Below are positions 6,847-15,850 of a stretch of DNA of 31,618 nucleotides, one piece after another. The translations under genes were made by a program, and so were the position numbers. The stretch covers positions 1 through 31,618 of the forward strand of contig DATKVG010000049.1 of assembly GCA_035530195.1 (NCBI GenBank). The letters are read 5' to 3'. Every line of letters begins with the position of its first letter. Position 1 is the first letter of the stretch. Source of the stretch: JAPLKX01 sp035530195. Its GTDB lineage: Bacteria > Hydrogenedentota > Hydrogenedentia > Hydrogenedentales > SLHB01. Under the pieces are notes generated by a model. That model saw nothing but the letters and a program-made list of their open reading frames with translations, did no database searches and was not told the origin of the DNA.

Positions 6847-9756
6847 TTACTCCTGCACGGTCACCCGCACCACCGCCGCCTCTCCTGGCGGCAGCGTGGT
6901 GGCGAGGCCGCCCGCGGTGTTGTTCCATTTGAACTGGCCCATCTGCGGCGTAAACCGCAGCAGCGAGCCTCTCTTCAGCCGCACAATGCATTCCGACGAG
7001 TCGGCGCTCGAAACGGGCGCGCTGCCGCCCCCTGATCTAAATGCCGGGCTATTGTTGATGGCGCCGACGATCCAGCCATCGGCAACGCGGTTCAGGATCA
7101 CCTCGAAATCCGCCGGGATCTGCATTGGCACAAACGCCTCCGCCAGCGTCCGCAACAACGCCTCCGCCACCGGCAGTAGTCTGTCGGTCTCGTCGGTCCA
7201 GTGGTCGGTCGCGCCGAGGATGAGCAGGCCCGCCCCCATCGGTCGCCACACCAGCAGCGGGTCGCCTGCGTCCGTCCACGCCAGCACCCGCTTGCTGCTG
7301 GCGTTCATCACGTGGTACCGGTACGGCGCGCTCACCGGCCCCGTCGCCGCAAGCGCCGTCTGCACCTGCGTGCCTATACGCGTCCTGCCGCTGAACTGGA
7401 TTCCCGGAACATAATTGCGCAGGCGCAGCGCAAGCGCCGCGTCCGCCACGAGTATCCCGCCGCCCTCGACGTACTTTATAAGGTTTTTCGCCTCGGTTTT
7501 CTCGACTTCGAGATCGCCCAGCGGCCATATCACGCCATAGGGATCAAGCTTTGCCGGACCCGCCCCGCTTACTACAATATCAAAGATGTCGCCATACGGC
7601 CCGCTGGTGAGATGGCCGAACGGGAGGTCCTCCATGTCATGGCTGGCGTAGGCGTGGCGCAGCATCGCACCTATTGCCCGCTCGCCGCGCCCCTTTGGCC
7701 ACACGCGGTCAAGTGCGTTGTCCGGCCGCCAGCCGTGACGCGAATCCAGCATAAACGCCACCGGCGTATACGGCGTCCCTCTCCCGCCCGCCACCGCGCC
7801 CTCCGCCTCTACAGCCTCGCCCGGCTGCCAGTCAATGAACGCGGCCCCGCTCAGATACGCCGCAACCTCCAGCCGCAATTCCAACTGGGGCGGCGCACCA
7901 ATCCGACGCTCCCATTCGGCGCGCGCGCGCGGCCCCGGCGGCGCCTGCCCCGCCACTACGCCTACCGGCCCCGGCAATATGCTCACGCCCCAGGGGCTGC
8001 CCCCGCGTTGGCGCGACAACCCCCGGAGAAACGCAAACTGCATCGGCGCATACAGCGACGATCCACCCGCCTCGCAATATGTCCAGGTCCCCGCCGGCAT
8101 GCTCGCCGAATTCCCGTTCCCGCCGATCCATTCCAACGCATCCCGCACAGCCCAACTCGAGGGTGTAACAAACGCATCCGCCCGCAATCCAACGGCGTGG
8201 AGAAATTCGTCGACCGGCGGCAGGTTCACCAGCCGCACCGGGCCCGACACGATCGCGATGGCCGAAGACGAGGCGACAACTTTGTCCTCGATGTTGTAGA
8301 GGCTCAGGTCCAACGTGAGCGGCTCGCTGCTGGTTTGCACGAACGGCACATAAAACCCGTCGCTGTCGATCCGCTTGCACGTAGAACCAACGACTTTCCC
8401 GTTGCGCCGGATCACCGCGGTCGCCGTCTCGGTCTTTCTGGTCACGCGCGCCCGCACAAACGCCGCACCAAAAGGCGATTCCTTTACGAAATCTCGTATC
8501 GTGACCGACCCGACCCGCGCCGACCGCCGCGCACGCTTCTGCGCCGGCAATGGCAGGCTGCCATTTGCCGGACCTCGTCGCGGCACGTAACCGTTCATCG
8601 CCGGATTGCCCGCGGGGTGTGTCCAACCGTTGCGGGCCGACGTCTTGTGGCAGATTACGCGCCCACAGTCCGTCACCGTGATCAGTTCGAGCAGCCCGTC
8701 CTCGTCGATGTCCGACAGAACCAGCCCCTGCGACGCATTTCCCGGAAGGCTCAGCGTCTCCTTCACGATTCCATCCAGCGACGCGACGACCACGCGCCGG
8801 TCCATCGTCGCCGCCACCAGTTCCTCCCGGCCGTCGCCGTCCACGTCTGCCGCCAGCGGGCGCGCAACGTACCGGCCCCTCGGCAGCGCGCCCCGCGAAA
8901 CCACCTCGCCCGAATCAGTCAGCGTGGCACAAGCGCCATCCTCGCACAGCACGACAAGCCGGCCTTCCACAACCGCGGGAGTCCCGGCATCCGTCCCGCC
9001 GGCTCGCGCCTCCCACGCCACTTCGCCGTCATTCGCATCAAGGCCGTAGACCGAGCCGGTCGAGTCAGTGACGATTACGAGCGAACCGCGCGCCTCTCGT
9101 TCCAGCACCAGGAGGCGCCGGTAATTGCCCGTCGCAAAACCACTCGGCGGCAACGCCCGCCGCCACAACGGCTCACCCGTGCCGACAACCGCGTGGACCG
9201 ACCCGTCGCCGCAAACCAGGTACACGCCGCCCCAATTCTCGAAAACCGGTCCCCCCGCGATCCCGCCCGACAACGGTTGCCCGGCGTCGTACTGCCATTG
9301 CGGCGCCATCTTCCGGTCGTACACGCACAGCGTCCCTTCGCTGCTCGCGCTCAACACCTCCGGCAAATCGTCGCCATCGAGATCGGCGAAAGCAAGCCCG
9401 CCGGCCGCAGTCCCGCCAGTCTCTGCCAAAAAATTCTCAGGCCGCTGGCGGTTGAACAGAACAAGACCCCCGTCTCCCTCTTCGAACAAGATCTGATCCA
9501 GCACGGAGTTGCACGCGATACCCCCTGCAATCCGGCGCGGCCGCGTGAACGTCGCAACCTGCCGGCCTTGCGGGCTCAGAACCTCGATCGTGTTGCTCAG
9601 CCGGCTTGCCACATAGACACACCGCCCCGACTGCCCGTCGTAGCTCATCACCACAGGCAGGTGAGGCAGGCCGCAGCCCATGTCGTACCGCCAAACCTCC
9701 TCCAGCCCCGCTGCGGGAAAACACACCAGCAGGGTCAGGGCGAAAATTAATCTCAC
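6847..9756 (-). CDS. large secreted beta-propeller protein (PQQ-like/FG-GAP repeats) with C-terminal ThuA/GATase-like region
   Basis: 969 residues from a GTG start at 9756 with GGGGAGGG just upstream. Signal peptide MRLIFALTLLVCFPAAG, then repeated blades to about residue 390: calcium-loop-like DLDGDDLPEV, DVDGDGREEL and DIDEDGLLEL each precede a hydrophobic strand, alternating with PQQ-like phrases such as WEARAGGTDAGTPAV. A beta-rich, Ig-like stretch follows (about 420-510). The region near 740-860 (NLIKYVEGGGILVADAA ... GAGLLILGATDHW) resembles the class I glutamine-amidotransferase-like domain found in secreted glycan-related proteins, where it is usually non-catalytic. No catalytic motif of a known hydrolase is evident. 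It stands alone, transcribed away from mreB. Probably an exported sensing, binding or surface protein; function not assigned. Confidence 0.85.
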   Translation of the reverse strand: MRLIFALTLLVCFPAAGLEEVWRYDMGCGLPHLPVVMSYDGQSGRCVYVASRLSNTIEVLSPQGRQVATFTRPRRIAGGIACNSVLDQILFEEGDGGLVLFNRQRPENFLAETGGTAAGGLAFADLDGDDLPEVLSASSEGTLCVYDRKMAPQWQYDAGQPLSGGIAGGPVFENWGGVYLVCGDGSVHAVVGTGEPLWRRALPPSGFATGNYRRLLVLEREARGSLVIVTDSTGSVYGLDANDGEVAWEARAGGTDAGTPAVVEGRLVVLCEDGACATLTDSGEVVSRGALPRGRYVARPLAADVDGDGREELVAATMDRRVVVASLDGIVKETLSLPGNASQGLVLSDIDEDGLLELITVTDCGRVICHKTSARNGWTHPAGNPAMNGYVPRRGPANGSLPLPAQKRARRSARVGSVTIRDFVKESPFGAAFVRARVTRKTETATAVIRRNGKVVGSTCKRIDSDGFYVPFVQTSSEPLTLDLSLYNIEDKVVASSSAIAIVSGPVRLVNLPPVDEFLHAVGLRADAFVTPSSWAVRDALEWIGGNGNSASMPAGTWTYCEAGGSSLYAPMQFAFLRGLSRQRGGSPWGVSILPGPVGVVAGQAPPGPRARAEWERRIGAPPQLELRLEVAAYLSGAAFIDWQPGEAVEAEGAVAGGRGTPYTPVAFMLDSRHGWRPDNALDRVWPKGRGERAIGAMLRHAYASHDMEDLPFGHLTSGPYGDIFDIVVSGAGPAKLDPYGVIWPLGDLEVEKTEAKNLIKYVEGGGILVADAALALRLRNYVPGIQFSGRTRIGTQVQTALAATGPVSAPYRYHVMNASSKRVLAWTDAGDPLLVWRPMGAGLLILGATDHWTDETDRLLPVAEALLRTLAEAFVPMQIPADFEVILNRVADGWIVGAINNSPAFRSGGGSAPVSSADSSECIVRLKRGSLLRFTPQMGQFKWNNTAGGLATTLPPGEAAVVRVTVQE

Positions 9757-10059
9757 AACACCCTCCCCAACTTCACATGCCGTTTATTCTACTGAGTTTG
9801 CACCTGTTTTTCAGCTTTCCATCAAGGCACATTCCTCCATTATCCCACACACCTCCTGAAACCCCTTTTTCTTTTCTCTAAATTCCGGTATAGTAGCTCG
9901 TGCCGAACGGACTTATTAAGTTTGACGCCGGCTTTGGTTCTTGAAACGCCGCGTTGTTCTGATATAATGAGGCGTTTGCAGACGGGATATTATAAGTCTT
10001 TTGTTTAATTATTGTTAGGAAGTTTGCGGCCGCCTGAATCTCAACGGTGGGGACCCTAA
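9757..10059. promoter_or_regulatory. divergent intergenic region between the propeller gene and mreB
   Basis: 303 bp, more AT-rich than its flanks, shared by two divergent genes. It holds the mreB-operon promoter listed separately, a second weak -10-like TATAGT at 9889-9894, and a poor SD-like AGGA at 10018-10021 far from the mreB ATG. No gene is supported here. Confidence 0.6.
9941..9968 (+). promoter_or_regulatory. sigma-70 promoter of the mreB operon
   Basis: TTGAAA (9941-9946), 16-bp spacer, perfect TATAAT (9963-9968). Placed 92 bp upstream of the mreB start, leaving a leader of roughly 85 nt. Confidence 0.7.
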
Positions 10060-11091
<1,032 letters not shown>

Positions 11092-11093
11092 CG

Positions 11094-12014
11094 TTGATTT
11101 CCTCACGACGACTTAGAGAACACCGGCCGACCCTCGTTTTTGTCGTCCTGGTCCTGCTGTCCCTGGCCTCCCTGGCCATGGGCACACAGACGTCGCTCAT
11201 CCGCGACGGCATTCACGCCGCCGTCTCTGTCACCAAATACCCGTTCCTCAAGGTCATGAATGCCGTCGAGGGCGCCGTCGACTACGCCGCCGGCATGGTG
11301 TTCTCCTATAACGCCGCGTTTGATGAGGCGCGCGACGCCCGCGAGCGGCTCGCAAACGTCATGCAGCACGCCACCCAGCGCAGCGAATTGCTCTCCGAGA
11401 ACCAGCGGTTGCGCCGGTTGCTCGAGTTTGCCCGCAACGAGCAGGGACTCAACCTCGAACCCGTCGCCGTTATCGAAGCCTTCAAAGGCCATCTCACTAT
11501 CGACCGGGGGTCCATTTACGGCATCGTCGACCCCATGTGCGCCGTCACCGACGAAGGCGTTGTCGGTATCGTCACCCAGGTCGACCTCCTCAGCTCAAAC
11601 CTGATCACCCTGCACAATCCCGAGTGTAAAATCAGCGCCATGGTCGAGCGAAACCGCGTCAGAGGCATCATTCACGGAAGCAGCAGTGATTTGAGCCGGT
11701 ACTGCACCTTGCGTTATATCGACATGAAGGACGACGTCAAGCGAAACGACCTCGTCGTCGCAAGCCCCGGAAGCTTGTTCCCCACAGGATTCCCCATCGG
11801 CCGTATCGCCGAAATCGACGACACCGGCTCCCTCTGGAAACTCGCGTACGTCGAGCCCATTGTCGACCCGTACCGGCTCGACGAGGTGTTTGTGTTGCGC
11901 CAGGCCGTCGCCCCGCCCGACGAAATGGCCGGACCGCTCGCACCCGATGCCGCCCAGTCCGTCGCACCGCCCGTGCCTGACACCAGACCGCTCCAGCAGC
12001 GGTATGCGCCGTAG
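11094..12014 (+). CDS. mreC: rod-shape-determining protein MreC
   Basis: 306 residues from TTG at 11094, two bases after the mreB stop; no ATG fits the family N-terminus. One membrane helix (about 13-30, TLVFVVLVLLSLASLAMG), a short coiled coil (about 75-105, rich in E/R/L with LLSENQRLRRLLEF), then the paired beta-barrel periplasmic domain of MreC (AVIEAFKGHLTIDRGSIYG, CAVTDEGVVGIVTQV). Scaffolds PBP2 and RodA outside the membrane. The tail after ~280 is Pro/Ala-rich and likely disordered. Followed by an 86-bp gap with two hairpins before mreD, the only sizeable gap in the elongasome operon. Confidence 0.95.
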   Translation: MISSRRLREHRPTLVFVVLVLLSLASLAMGTQTSLIRDGIHAAVSVTKYPFLKVMNAVEGAVDYAAGMVFSYNAAFDEARDARERLANVMQHATQRSELLSENQRLRRLLEFARNEQGLNLEPVAVIEAFKGHLTIDRGSIYGIVDPMCAVTDEGVVGIVTQVDLLSSNLITLHNPECKISAMVERNRVRGIIHGSSSDLSRYCTLRYIDMKDDVKRNDLVVASPGSLFPTGFPIGRIAEIDDTGSLWKLAYVEPIVDPYRLDEVFVLRQAVAPPDEMAGPLAPDAAQSVAPPVPDTRPLQQRYAP

Positions 12015-12027
12015 ACCTTTTTGGAGT

Positions 12028-12067
12028 GCGGCAGCTTGCTGCCGCTTTGTGGAGGCGGCAATCCGCC
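12028..12067. repeat. double-hairpin palindromic repeat between mreC and mreD
   Basis: Two adjacent perfect hairpins: GCGGCAGC-TT-GCTGCCGC (12028-12045) and GGCGG-CAAT-CCGCC (12054-12067). Each is preceded by or begins with a GGAG tetranucleotide (12023-12026 and 12051-12054), reminiscent of the conserved tetranucleotide foot of RAYT-linked REP sequences. No T-run, so not an ordinary terminator. Likely a REP-type element, possibly affecting mRNA processing or the mreC/mreD ratio. Confidence 0.7.
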
Positions 12068-12100
12068 CCCAGAAAACATAATGCCCTTGGGTGAGAGAGT

Positions 12101-12613
12101 ATGCGGAAGAACATTTTGTGGGCCGTTACCGTTGTCACGGCCGTACTGATCCAGACCACCTGGCTCGACGCCATCCGCCTCCAGGGCGTCCTGCCCGACC
12201 TCACCCTGTTGCTGGTCGTCTTTTTCGCCATCACCGACGGCGAAGAGCGCGCCATGTTCACCGGCGTACTCGGAGGCATCTACCAGGACGTCGCCGGCGA
12301 AGCCGTCCTCGGACACCATGTCCTGTGCAACGTCGTGGCGGCTTACGCGGTCGGCCGGCTTTCCCGCCGCCTCGTGCTCGATCACCCCGTCGTGAAAGTC
12401 GGCCTCGTTGCTGCGGCCAGCCTCCTCCACGGCGTGCTCTACCTCTCGATCCAATATGTCCAGTCCCCCTCGCTCCCCGTCCTGCACAGAGTCTTGAACT
12501 CCGTCGTCCCCGGCGCGTTCTATAACGCCCTCGTCACGCCAATCGTATTTGGCATCCTCGCGTGGCTGTTTGCCCGCCCCCAGGAGACGCTGCCACAGGG
12601 GAGCACCGGCTAA
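12101..12613 (+). CDS. mreD: rod-shape-determining protein MreD
   Basis: 170 residues, integral membrane protein with about five to six helices (for example ILWAVTVVTAVLIQTTWL, LPDLTLLLVVFFAITDG, VKVGLVAAASLLHGVLYLSI). The LPDLTLLLVVFFAI.DG...AMF.G...G phrase fits MreD, which spans the membrane and holds MreC in the elongasome. Sequence conservation in this family is low, so the assignment rests on topology, length and position between mreC and mrdA. Stop TAA overlaps the next ATG (TAATG). Confidence 0.9.
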   Translation: MRKNILWAVTVVTAVLIQTTWLDAIRLQGVLPDLTLLLVVFFAITDGEERAMFTGVLGGIYQDVAGEAVLGHHVLCNVVAAYAVGRLSRRLVLDHPVVKVGLVAAASLLHGVLYLSIQYVQSPSLPVLHRVLNSVVPGAFYNALVTPIVFGILAWLFARPQETLPQGSTG

Positions 12614-14547
12614 TGCGAACCGAAGGGGGAAAAAAACGGTACGAAGGCGTCAAAAGCCGCATACGCTTCATCGCCATCGCCATCGTCTTGGCGTTCGCCG
12701 TCCTGGCCCTGCGCCTTTGGCAGTTGCAAATCGCAAACTGGTTCCTCTACAGCACCCAGGCCGAGCAAAACCGACTACACAGCGAGCGGCTCAAAGCGCC
12801 CCGCGGCCTCATCTACGGGCCCAACTCCTCCGTCTGCCTCGCCGACAACCGACCCTCGTGCGACCTCGTCATCGTGCCCGCCGAGTGCCGAGACACCTCG
12901 TTCGAAGACATCTGCCGGCGGCTCGGTACGTTGATCAACATCGACAGCCAGGCACTGCGCGAACAAATCGAAACAGAAAAAAAACAGCCCTACCGCCAGA
13001 TACTTGTTAAAAAAGACGTTTCCAAAAGCGAGCTGGCACGCGTCGAGGAATTCTCATACTCCCTTCCCGGCGTTTTTACCGTCGTCACCTCGCAGCGCAG
13101 GTATCTCTACGGAAAGACCGCCGGCCAGATCCTCGGCTACCTCAACGAAATCCTCCCCGAAGAGCAGTCCGAACAGTATCTCGGCGGCGACCTCATCGGC
13201 CGCGCCGGCCTCGAACAGATGTACGAGTCCCAGATGCGCGGCAACGATGGCCAGCTCGTTGTCAACGTCTACGTCAGCGACCGCAGGCCTCAACTCCGTA
13301 CCGACGCCTACGGCAACGCTTACATCGAAATCGACAGCTACGGCCGAAAACTCCAGGAAGAGCAGGAGTATCGAAAAGAACCAAGCCCCGGCGAACCCGT
13401 GTTCACCACCCTCGACATCGATCTCCAGCAATTCTGCGAAACCTTGCTCGAGGGCCAGGTCGGGGGCATTGCCGTCCTCAACGCCGACACCGGCGCCGTA
13501 CTCGCGCTCGCCAGTTCGCCCGGGTACGATCCCAGCATCTTCGTCACCCACGGCCGAAACGCCGAGCGAGAGGCCGCGCTCGAGTCCAAGCCCAATCCCA
13601 TGCGCAACCGGTGCTTCCAGGAAGTCTACGCGCCCGGGTCCGTGTTCAAAGTGCTCCTGGCCACCGCCGCGCTCGAAGAAGGCGTCATCAACGAAAAAAC
13701 CACCTTCCACTGCCCCGGCTACTTCCGCCTTGACGGCGTCAGCCGAAAGTGGAACTGCTGGAAACGCCAGGGACACGGCACCGTAAGTGTCGTGGATGCG
13801 GTCGCCTTTTCCTGCGACGTGTTTTTCTACAACGTCGGCCTGCGCCTCGGCGTCGACAAGATCAGCGAATGGGCCGAAAAATTCGGGCTAGGCATCAAAT
13901 CCGGCATTGACATCCCCCAGGAAGTCGCCGGCCTGATTCCGTCCCGCGAATGGCGGGAAGCCCAAATGAAAAAAATCTACCCCGACAACCCCTGGGAATG
14001 GCGCTGGTACCCCGGCTATACCATCAACCTCGCCATCGGCCAGGGTGAAGCATGCACCACGCCACTCCAGAACGCCCTCATGATGGCCGCTATCGTCAAC
14101 GGCGGCCATCACGTCCGGCCTTACGTCAACGCCGCCGTCGGCGCAAAAGTGTCTGAGCCCTTCATCAGCGAGAACACGCTCCGCATCGTCCAGGCCGGCT
14201 TGTTCAAGTGCGTCGACAAAGATCCACCCGCGCCTACCGGCACCGGAAACGCCGCCAAAGTACCCGGCATCGCCGTACTCGGCAAAACAGGCTCCGCACA
14301 GGTGGTCAGCCTCGAACAGCATGAGCAATACAAAACCGAACAAGAAATCCCCTACAACTTGCGCGACCATGCCTGGTTCATCGCCGGCGTACTTGATCGA
14401 GAACCACGGCTCGCCATCTGCATTCTCATCGAGCACGGCCACCACGGAAGCAGCGCCGCCGCTCCCTACGCCGCCGATATCATCCAACACTTCTACTCGC
14501 GGCCCGGAAGAGACCTCGTGGTCGCGCAGAAAGGCAACGTAAATTGA
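12613..14547 (+). CDS. mrdA: penicillin-binding protein 2, elongation transpeptidase
   Basis: 644 residues. I start at ATG 12613, which overlaps the mreD stop (TAATG) and has GGGGAG upstream; the open frame reaches back to 12562 inside mreD. N-terminal membrane helix (about 17-36), PBP dimer domain (KAPRGLIYG is the usual KA.RG.I.. box), then the transpeptidase with SVFK (Ser343 nucleophile, Lys346), SCD (400-402, the PBP2 form of SxN) and KTG (558-560). Crosslinks peptidoglycan on the outer face of the membrane during elongation, as partner of RodA. It overlaps rodA by 4 bp, suggesting coupled translation and matched amounts. Confidence 0.97.
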   Translation: MRTEGGKKRYEGVKSRIRFIAIAIVLAFAVLALRLWQLQIANWFLYSTQAEQNRLHSERLKAPRGLIYGPNSSVCLADNRPSCDLVIVPAECRDTSFEDICRRLGTLINIDSQALREQIETEKKQPYRQILVKKDVSKSELARVEEFSYSLPGVFTVVTSQRRYLYGKTAGQILGYLNEILPEEQSEQYLGGDLIGRAGLEQMYESQMRGNDGQLVVNVYVSDRRPQLRTDAYGNAYIEIDSYGRKLQEEQEYRKEPSPGEPVFTTLDIDLQQFCETLLEGQVGGIAVLNADTGAVLALASSPGYDPSIFVTHGRNAEREAALESKPNPMRNRCFQEVYAPGSVFKVLLATAALEEGVINEKTTFHCPGYFRLDGVSRKWNCWKRQGHGTVSVVDAVAFSCDVFFYNVGLRLGVDKISEWAEKFGLGIKSGIDIPQEVAGLIPSREWREAQMKKIYPDNPWEWRWYPGYTINLAIGQGEACTTPLQNALMMAAIVNGGHHVRPYVNAAVGAKVSEPFISENTLRIVQAGLFKCVDKDPPAPTGTGNAAKVPGIAVLGKTGSAQVVSLEQHEQYKTEQEIPYNLRDHAWFIAGVLDREPRLAICILIEHGHHGSSAAAPYAADIIQHFYSRPGRDLVVAQKGNVN

Positions 14548-15803
14548 GCCGGACTCTAAAAGATTTCGACCTGCTCGATGTACACACCACCTTTTTCAAC
14601 ATCCGAAACATCAAGAGAACCGACCCAATCATGGCCTTGCTGGTCCTGGCGCTCGCCGCCGTCGGCCTCGCCGTACTCTACAGCGCCAGTCGCAGCACGT
14701 CCGTCGCGCCCGTCTTCAACCTTCACGTCGAAAACTGGCCCTACTACCAGAAACAAGGGCTGTTCCTTGTGGCCGGCATTGTCCTCGCACTCGCCATCAT
14801 GTGCCTCGACTCACGGTTCCTGATCTCCCTCGCCCCCGTGATGTACGCCGCCGTCGTGATGCTCCTGTTGGCCGTGATCCTGTTCGGTACGTCCGCCAAA
14901 GGCGGCCAAAGGTGGCTGCCCGCCGGGCCGTTCCGCCTTCAACCCGGCGAGCAAGCCAAAATCGTCGTCGTGTACATGCTCGCCTGGTACTTGTCCATGA
15001 TCAAAGAACGGATCCAAAAACTCCCTTACCTGCTTCTGGCGTTTGCCATCGCGGGCATCCCGGCCGTCCTGATTCTCAAACAGCCAAGCCTCGGCACCGC
15101 CATGGCGCTCATTCCGCTCGCCTTCGCCATGACCTATGCGGCCGGCTGCAAACCCTGGCATCTGGCGCTCCTTGTAGTGGCCGGTATCCTGATTACGCCC
15201 AAAGCCTACGACCACCTCGAGTCCTACCAACAGGCACGGCTCCTCTCGTTTATCTATCCCAGCGACCTGAAATCTTCCGGGCCGGATGAACAGGCCGCCG
15301 AACCCCCCTGGCAGGTCAAAATGCTCGAATACGTCGGAATAGAAGTCCCAAAGGCCGACCCACAGGGAATCGGGTGGCAGACCCGCCAAAGCAAGATCAC
15401 CGTCGGCAGCGGCGGATTCTATGGAAAAGGGTTCACAAAAGGAACCCAAACCATGCTCAACTACCTCCCAGAGCACCACACCGACTTCATATTCTCCCTG
15501 CTCGCCGAAGAAAAAGGATTTATCGGCGCCGCCGCCGTTATCATGCTGTTTGCGGCGTTCCTGCTCCGGGGGTTACAATTCACAAAGGAGTGCCAGGATC
15601 CGGCCGGAACCCTGCTGGGAGTGGGAGCTGTCACGATCCTCGCATTTCACGTGTTTGTAAATATTGCAATTACCATCGGGCTCATGCCGGTCACCGGAAT
15701 CCCGCTGCCGTTCCTCAGTTACGGCGGCAACTTCTACCTGACCACCATGATGGCCGTGGGAATGTTGTTCAACATACCGGTTCGAAAACAACTGTTTGAT
15801 TGA
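14544..15803 (+). CDS. rodA: SEDS peptidoglycan glycosyltransferase RodA
   Basis: 419 residues from TTG at 14544, overlapping the mrdA stop as TTGA. About ten membrane helices. The SEDS signature HHTDFIFSLLAEEKGF (311-326) includes Asp314, matching the essential aspartate of RodA; PLPFLSYGGN lies near the C-terminus (about 390-399). Polymerises lipid II together with PBP2. There is an extra hydrophilic stretch between the mid helices (about 235-285) with SGPDEQAAEPPWQ, a typical extracytoplasmic loop. Within the mreB-rng operon. Confidence 0.97.
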   Translation: MSRTLKDFDLLDVHTTFFNIRNIKRTDPIMALLVLALAAVGLAVLYSASRSTSVAPVFNLHVENWPYYQKQGLFLVAGIVLALAIMCLDSRFLISLAPVMYAAVVMLLLAVILFGTSAKGGQRWLPAGPFRLQPGEQAKIVVVYMLAWYLSMIKERIQKLPYLLLAFAIAGIPAVLILKQPSLGTAMALIPLAFAMTYAAGCKPWHLALLVVAGILITPKAYDHLESYQQARLLSFIYPSDLKSSGPDEQAAEPPWQVKMLEYVGIEVPKADPQGIGWQTRQSKITVGSGGFYGKGFTKGTQTMLNYLPEHHTDFIFSLLAEEKGFIGAAAVIMLFAAFLLRGLQFTKECQDPAGTLLGVGAVTILAFHVFVNIAITIGLMPVTGIPLPFLSYGGNFYLTTMMAVGMLFNIPVRKQLFD

Positions 15804-15850
15804 CCGCCGCGGAATCAATCCAACGGCGCCGCACAGTCAACGGAGCAACC

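Noticed and set aside
7201..9750. 849-codon plus-strand frame opposite the propeller gene
   Set aside because: Arg/His/Pro-rich composition typical of an antisense shadow, no motif, and the opposite strand has a signal peptide, ribosome site and clear repeats.
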